A stretch of DNA of 39,070 nucleotides. It comes from Streptomyces sp. XM83C (lineage in GTDB: Bacteria > Actinomycetota > Actinomycetes > Streptomycetales > Streptomycetaceae). Positions 36,297 to 39,070 of this stretch are shown piece by piece; position 1 is the stretch's first letter, and each line of letters begins with the position of its first letter. The stretch is taken from the NCBI RefSeq assembly GCF_023072675.1, contig NZ_JALLGL010000021.1, positions 1-39,070 of the forward strand, in the 5' to 3' direction. The notes below the pieces were generated by a model. That model was given only the letters and a program-made list of their open reading frames with translations, was not told the origin of the DNA and did no database searches. The position numbers and the translations under genes are program-made.

Positions 36297-37079
36297 TCAA
36301 CGCCACTGCACCGCCCCGGCCCCGCCCGGCACCGCCGCCTCGATCCGGGCACGGATCTCCCGCATCACGGCCACGATCCGCTCCTCGTGCTCCGGCGTCA
36401 GCCGGGCCACCGGCACCGAGCAGCTCACCGCGTCCCGCGCCGGGACGTCGTACCGCAGCGCGAAACCGAAACCGACGATCCCCGGGACACCCTCCTCGCG
36501 GTCCACGGCGAAACCGCGGGCGCGCACCCGCGCCAGATCTGCGGCGAGCGCCTCCCGTGTGGTGTGCGTCCGCGCGGTGAGCGCCTCGTACGGCCCGTCG
36601 GGCAGCTCGGTGTCCGGACGTTCGGCGAGCAGCGCCTTGCCGAGAGCGCCGGCGTGCGCGGGCAGCCGGCGGCCGACCCTGCTGATCGTGCGCAGATACT
36701 CGTGCGACTCCCGCGTGACCAGGTACACCACGCTCGCGCCGTCCAGCCGGCCCAGATGGATCGTCTCGCCGAGCGCGTCCGACGCCTCGTCCAGATACGG
36801 CCGCACCAGCCGAACCCGCGGGTCGGAATCCAGATAGGCGGTGCCGCTCAGCAGGGCGCGCAGTCCGATGCCGTACAGCGAGCCGGTGACGTCGGTGCGG
36901 ACCCAGCCGCGGGAGATCAGGGTCTGTAGCAGGGCGTACATCGAGCTGCGCGGCACGTCGAGCGTGTCCGCCAGCTCCTGTAGCCGGGCGGGCCGGTCGC
37001 CGCGCCGCGCCAGCAGTTCCAGCAGCTCCACCGTCCGCGCCGCGGACTTCACCTCGCGGACGCCCCCTGTCTCGGACAT
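36297..37079 (-). CDS. IclR-family transcriptional regulator
   Basis: The protein has 260 residues. The winged helix-turn-helix (about 10-65) reads SAARTVELLELLARRG, LQELADTLDVPRSSMYALLQTL and GWVRTD. The ligand-binding domain follows, with PYLDEASDALGETIHLG, RVGRRLPAHAGALGKALLA and GFAVDREEGVPGIVGFG, all conserved in the family. IclR regulators usually repress catabolic operons and release DNA when a small acid binds. The ATG at 37079 was chosen because MSETGGVREV begins the domain; a longer start at 37106 reaches into the promoter region. The gene is divergent from glucarate dehydratase with a 7-5-7 inverted repeat between them, so it probably senses glucarate or a product and controls that gene. 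Confidence 0.92.
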   Translation of the reverse strand: MSETGGVREVKSAARTVELLELLARRGDRPARLQELADTLDVPRSSMYALLQTLISRGWVRTDVTGSLYGIGLRALLSGTAYLDSDPRVRLVRPYLDEASDALGETIHLGRLDGASVVYLVTRESHEYLRTISRVGRRLPAHAGALGKALLAERPDTELPDGPYEALTARTHTTREALAADLARVRARGFAVDREEGVPGIVGFGFALRYDVPARDAVSCSVPVARLTPEHEERIVAVMREIRARIEAAVPGGAGAVQWR

Positions 37080-37152
37080 GAGCCGATGGTAGACGGGCCC
37101 GCGCACGCCCCATTGACGCCCGGCTGTCCGCGTATCTAACCTCCATCTTCAT

Positions 37153-37171
37153 ACGTAGACAACATCTACAT
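37153..37171. promoter_or_regulatory. 7-5-7 inverted repeat, candidate IclR-family operator
   Basis: ACGTAGA (37153-37159), five bases, TCTACAT (37165-37171): an inverted repeat with one mismatched pair and a perfect GTAGA/TCTAC core. A -35-like TTGACG (37113-37118) and a -10-like TCTAAC/TAACCT patch (37135-37142) lie just upstream, so a protein bound here would sit over or just after the transcription start of the dehydratase gene. Form and place fit IclR-family control, but no binding is shown. Confidence 0.6.
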
Positions 37172-37186
37172 GGGGAGATGGCGCGT

Positions 37187-38494
37187 GTGAGTTCCGCAGC
37201 CGGTACGGCGCTCCGGATCGCCGACGTCCGCCTCACGCCGGTCCTCGTCGCCGACCCGCCGCTGCTGAACACGCAGGGCGTCCACCAGCCTTACACCCCG
37301 CGTCTGATCGTCGAGGTGGAGACCGAGGGCGGGACCACCGGCGTCGGCGAGACCTACGGCGACACGAAATACCTGGAAGTGGCCAGGCCCCTCGCCGAGC
37401 GGCTCACCGGACATCAGGTCAGCGATCTGAACGGGCTGTTCCTCCTCGCCGACCAGGTCGCCGTCGACCGGTCACAGGTCTCCGGGAACGTCGATGTCGG
37501 AGGACTGCGAGGCGTGCAGACCGCCGACAAACTGCGCCTGTCCGTCGCCTCCGCCTTCGAGGTCGCCTGCCTCGACGCCCTCGGCCGACACCTCGGCCTG
37601 CCCGTGCACGCCCTGCTCGGCGGCAAGGTCCGCGACACCGTCGAATACAGCGCGTACCTCTTCTACAAGTGGGCCGACCACCCCGACGGCGTTCCCGCCG
37701 AGAAGGACGACTGGGGCGAAGCCCTCGACCCCGCCGGGATCGTCGCGCAGGCCCGCGCCTTCACCGAACGCCACGGCTTCACCTCCTTCAAGCTCAAGGG
37801 CGGCGTCTTCCCGCCCGAGGAGGAGATCGCCGCGATCCGCGCCCTCGCCGACGCCTTCCCCCGGCATCCGCTGCGGCTCGACCCCAACGGCGCCTGGAGC
37901 GTGCCCACCTCGCTGAAGGTGGCCCGCGAACTCGGCGATCTGCTGGAGTACCTGGAGGACCCCGCGCTCGGCACACCCGCCATGGCCGAGGTCGCCCGGC
38001 AGACCGGCGTACCGCTCGCCACCAACATGTGCGTGACCACGTTCGCCGAGATCCCCGAAGCCTTCACCAAGGGCGCCGTCCAGGTCGTCCTCTCCGACCA
38101 CCACTACTGGGGCGGCCTGCGCAACACCCGGCACCTCGCCGCGATCTGCCGCACCTTCGGCGTCGACGTGTCCATGCACTCCAACACCCACCTCGGCATC
38201 TCCCTCGCCGCGATGACCCACGTCGCGGCGACCGTGCCCGGCCTCCACCACGCCTGCGACTCCCACTACCCCTGGCAGGCGGAGGACGTCCTCACCGAAC
38301 GGATCACCTTCGACGGCGGCCGGGTCGCCGTACCCGACGCGCCCGGACTCGGCGTCGAACTCGACCACGACCGGCTGCGGTTCCTGCACCGGCGGTGGCT
38401 CGACGACGACGGCCGGCTCCGCGACCGTGACGACGCCGCCGCGATGCGCGTCGCCGACCCGGACTGGGTGACACCGGCCGTACCACGCTGGTAG
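37187..38494 (+). CDS. Glucarate dehydratase (enolase superfamily)
   Basis: The protein has 435 residues from the chosen GTG. It dehydrates D-glucarate to 5-keto-4-deoxyglucarate. The enolase-superfamily capping domain (RLTPVLVADPPLLNTQGVH) is followed by a barrel with the catalytic K-x-K in FTSFKLKGGVF, metal ligands in LRLDPNGAW, YLEDPALG and NMCVTTF, and the general acid-base histidine in SMHSNTHLGIS, all present. Length agrees with bacterial GudD. An ATG at 37178 is in frame, but GGGGAG (37172-37177) touches it directly; GTG 37187 is nine bases away and was preferred. It follows the operator at 37153-37171 and is divergent from the IclR gene. A downstream aldolase or dehydrogenase is not in the window, so the pathway beyond this step is not visible. 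Confidence 0.9.
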   Translation: MSSAAGTALRIADVRLTPVLVADPPLLNTQGVHQPYTPRLIVEVETEGGTTGVGETYGDTKYLEVARPLAERLTGHQVSDLNGLFLLADQVAVDRSQVSGNVDVGGLRGVQTADKLRLSVASAFEVACLDALGRHLGLPVHALLGGKVRDTVEYSAYLFYKWADHPDGVPAEKDDWGEALDPAGIVAQARAFTERHGFTSFKLKGGVFPPEEEIAAIRALADAFPRHPLRLDPNGAWSVPTSLKVARELGDLLEYLEDPALGTPAMAEVARQTGVPLATNMCVTTFAEIPEAFTKGAVQVVLSDHHYWGGLRNTRHLAAICRTFGVDVSMHSNTHLGISLAAMTHVAATVPGLHHACDSHYPWQAEDVLTERITFDGGRVAVPDAPGLGVELDHDRLRFLHRRWLDDDGRLRDRDDAAAMRVADPDWVTPAVPRW

Positions 38495-38515
38495 GACGCG
38501 TGGACGCGGGCCGTT

Positions 38516-38539
38516 GTCAGTGGCGTGGTGCACACTGAC
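38516..38539. promoter_or_regulatory. 7-10-7 perfect inverted repeat before the sugar kinase
   Basis: GTCAGTG (38516-38522) and CACTGAC (38533-38539) are exact reverse complements separated by 10 bases. They lie 21 bases after the dehydratase stop and 29 bases before the kinase GTG. They could form a weak terminator or an operator; which of the two cannot be told from sequence. Confidence 0.4.
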
Positions 38540-38568
38540 TGGAACCGCACCATGTCAGGGAGCGCACC

Positions 38569-39070
38569 GTGATCGCGTCCGCCTCACCCCACGGAAAGGG
38601 ACCGGCCGGGACCGGACGACCCCCCCTCGGCAAAGGGCCCTCGCCCATCACCGAGGGGCCGCAGCAGCAGGCCCAGGTCGACCCCCTCGCCGCTTTGCGC
38701 GCGCCCGACGACCCGCCCTGGGACGTGTACCTGACGGGCACGGTCTTCCTCGACATCATCTTCACCGGCCTCGACTCCGCGCCCGTCCGCGGCACCGAGT
38801 CCTGGGCGCGCGGCATGGGCTCCAGCCCCGGCGGCGTCGCCAACATGGCGACCGCGCTCGCCCGGCTCGGCCTGCGCACCTCCCTCGCGGCGGCGTTCGG
38901 CGACGACCACTACGGCGAGTACTGCTGGGACGCCCTCGAACAGGGCGAGGGCATCGACCTGTCCCAGTCCCGCACCGTCCCCGGCTGGCACTCGCCGGTC
39001 ACGGTCTCCATGGCGTACGAGGGCGAGCGCACCATGGTCTCCCACGGCCACGAACCGCCGCCCGCCGACC
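38569..39070 (+). CDS. PfkB-family carbohydrate kinase, N-terminal part (3' truncated by window)
   Basis: The frame is open to the end of the window; 167 complete codons are visible. After a Gly/Pro-rich N-terminal extension (about 1-45) the PfkB fold starts: DVYLTGTVFLDIIFTG, then SPGGVANMATALARLG (the family's first signature, with the GG substrate-site motif), and AAAFGDDHYGEYCWDAL. Such kinases phosphorylate sugars, nucleosides or sugar acids with ATP; the ATP-binding DTxGAGD motif is beyond the window. The GTG at 38569 follows AGGGAG (38557-38562) by six bases. It lies 74 bases after glucarate dehydratase and may belong to the same catabolic unit, though no substrate can be inferred from the visible part. 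Confidence 0.85.
   Translation, partial: MIASASPHGKGPAGTGRPPLGKGPSPITEGPQQQAQVDPLAALRAPDDPPWDVYLTGTVFLDIIFTGLDSAPVRGTESWARGMGSSPGGVANMATALARLGLRTSLAAAFGDDHYGEYCWDALEQGEGIDLSQSRTVPGWHSPVTVSMAYEGERTMVSHGHEPPPAD

Overview
The window is very GC-rich, uses many GTG starts and carries Streptomyces-type gene families (DUF397 proteins, WhiJ-like regulators, a SpoIIE-type phosphatase with an ATPase domain, a tricorn-like S41 protease). It reads as a Streptomyces (or close actinomycete) chromosomal segment. Most of it is conserved core chromosome with an accessory defence island inserted in the middle. No rRNA, tRNA, integrase or CRISPR array was found.

Left core (1-7.5 kb): the 3' end of an arylamine N-acetyltransferase gene, a small unknown protein, holA (DNA polymerase III delta), a SnoaL-like pseudogene broken by two amber codons, a 40-bp tandem repeat, rpsT (minus strand), lepA, and a long-chain acyl-CoA synthetase. 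Strong hairpin terminators follow lepA and the synthetase gene.

Accessory island (about 7.7-20.0 kb): a type I restriction-modification operon hsdR-hsdS-hsdM1, translationally coupled by two 4-base overlaps, then a second, divergent HsdM paralogue and a 28-base palindromic terminator. Next come a WhiJ-like regulatory trio (DUF397 protein, XRE/DUF5753 regulator, HATPase kinase-like protein) and, on the minus strand, an AIPR-family abortive-infection protein with an N-terminal nuclease-like motif and a possible modification-reading C-terminal domain. HsdR/S/M would restrict unmodified DNA. The second methylase subunit and the AIPR protein are what make this layout unusual.

Right core (20.4-35.8 kb): a SpoIIE/PP2C phosphatase with an N-terminal HATPase, hemW, DUF3097 and MBL-fold genes on the minus strand, a perfect CIRCE operator ahead of hrcA-dnaJ, a 31-bp tandem repeat, a nitronate monooxygenase coupled to rsmE, a VOC protein, a lipoprotein, the tricorn-like protease, a HIT protein and an RNase Z-like hydrolase.

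Catabolic end (35.8-39.07 kb): remains of an MFS transporter, an IclR repressor, an inverted-repeat operator, glucarate dehydratase, and the 5' part of a PfkB-family sugar kinase gene that runs off the window.
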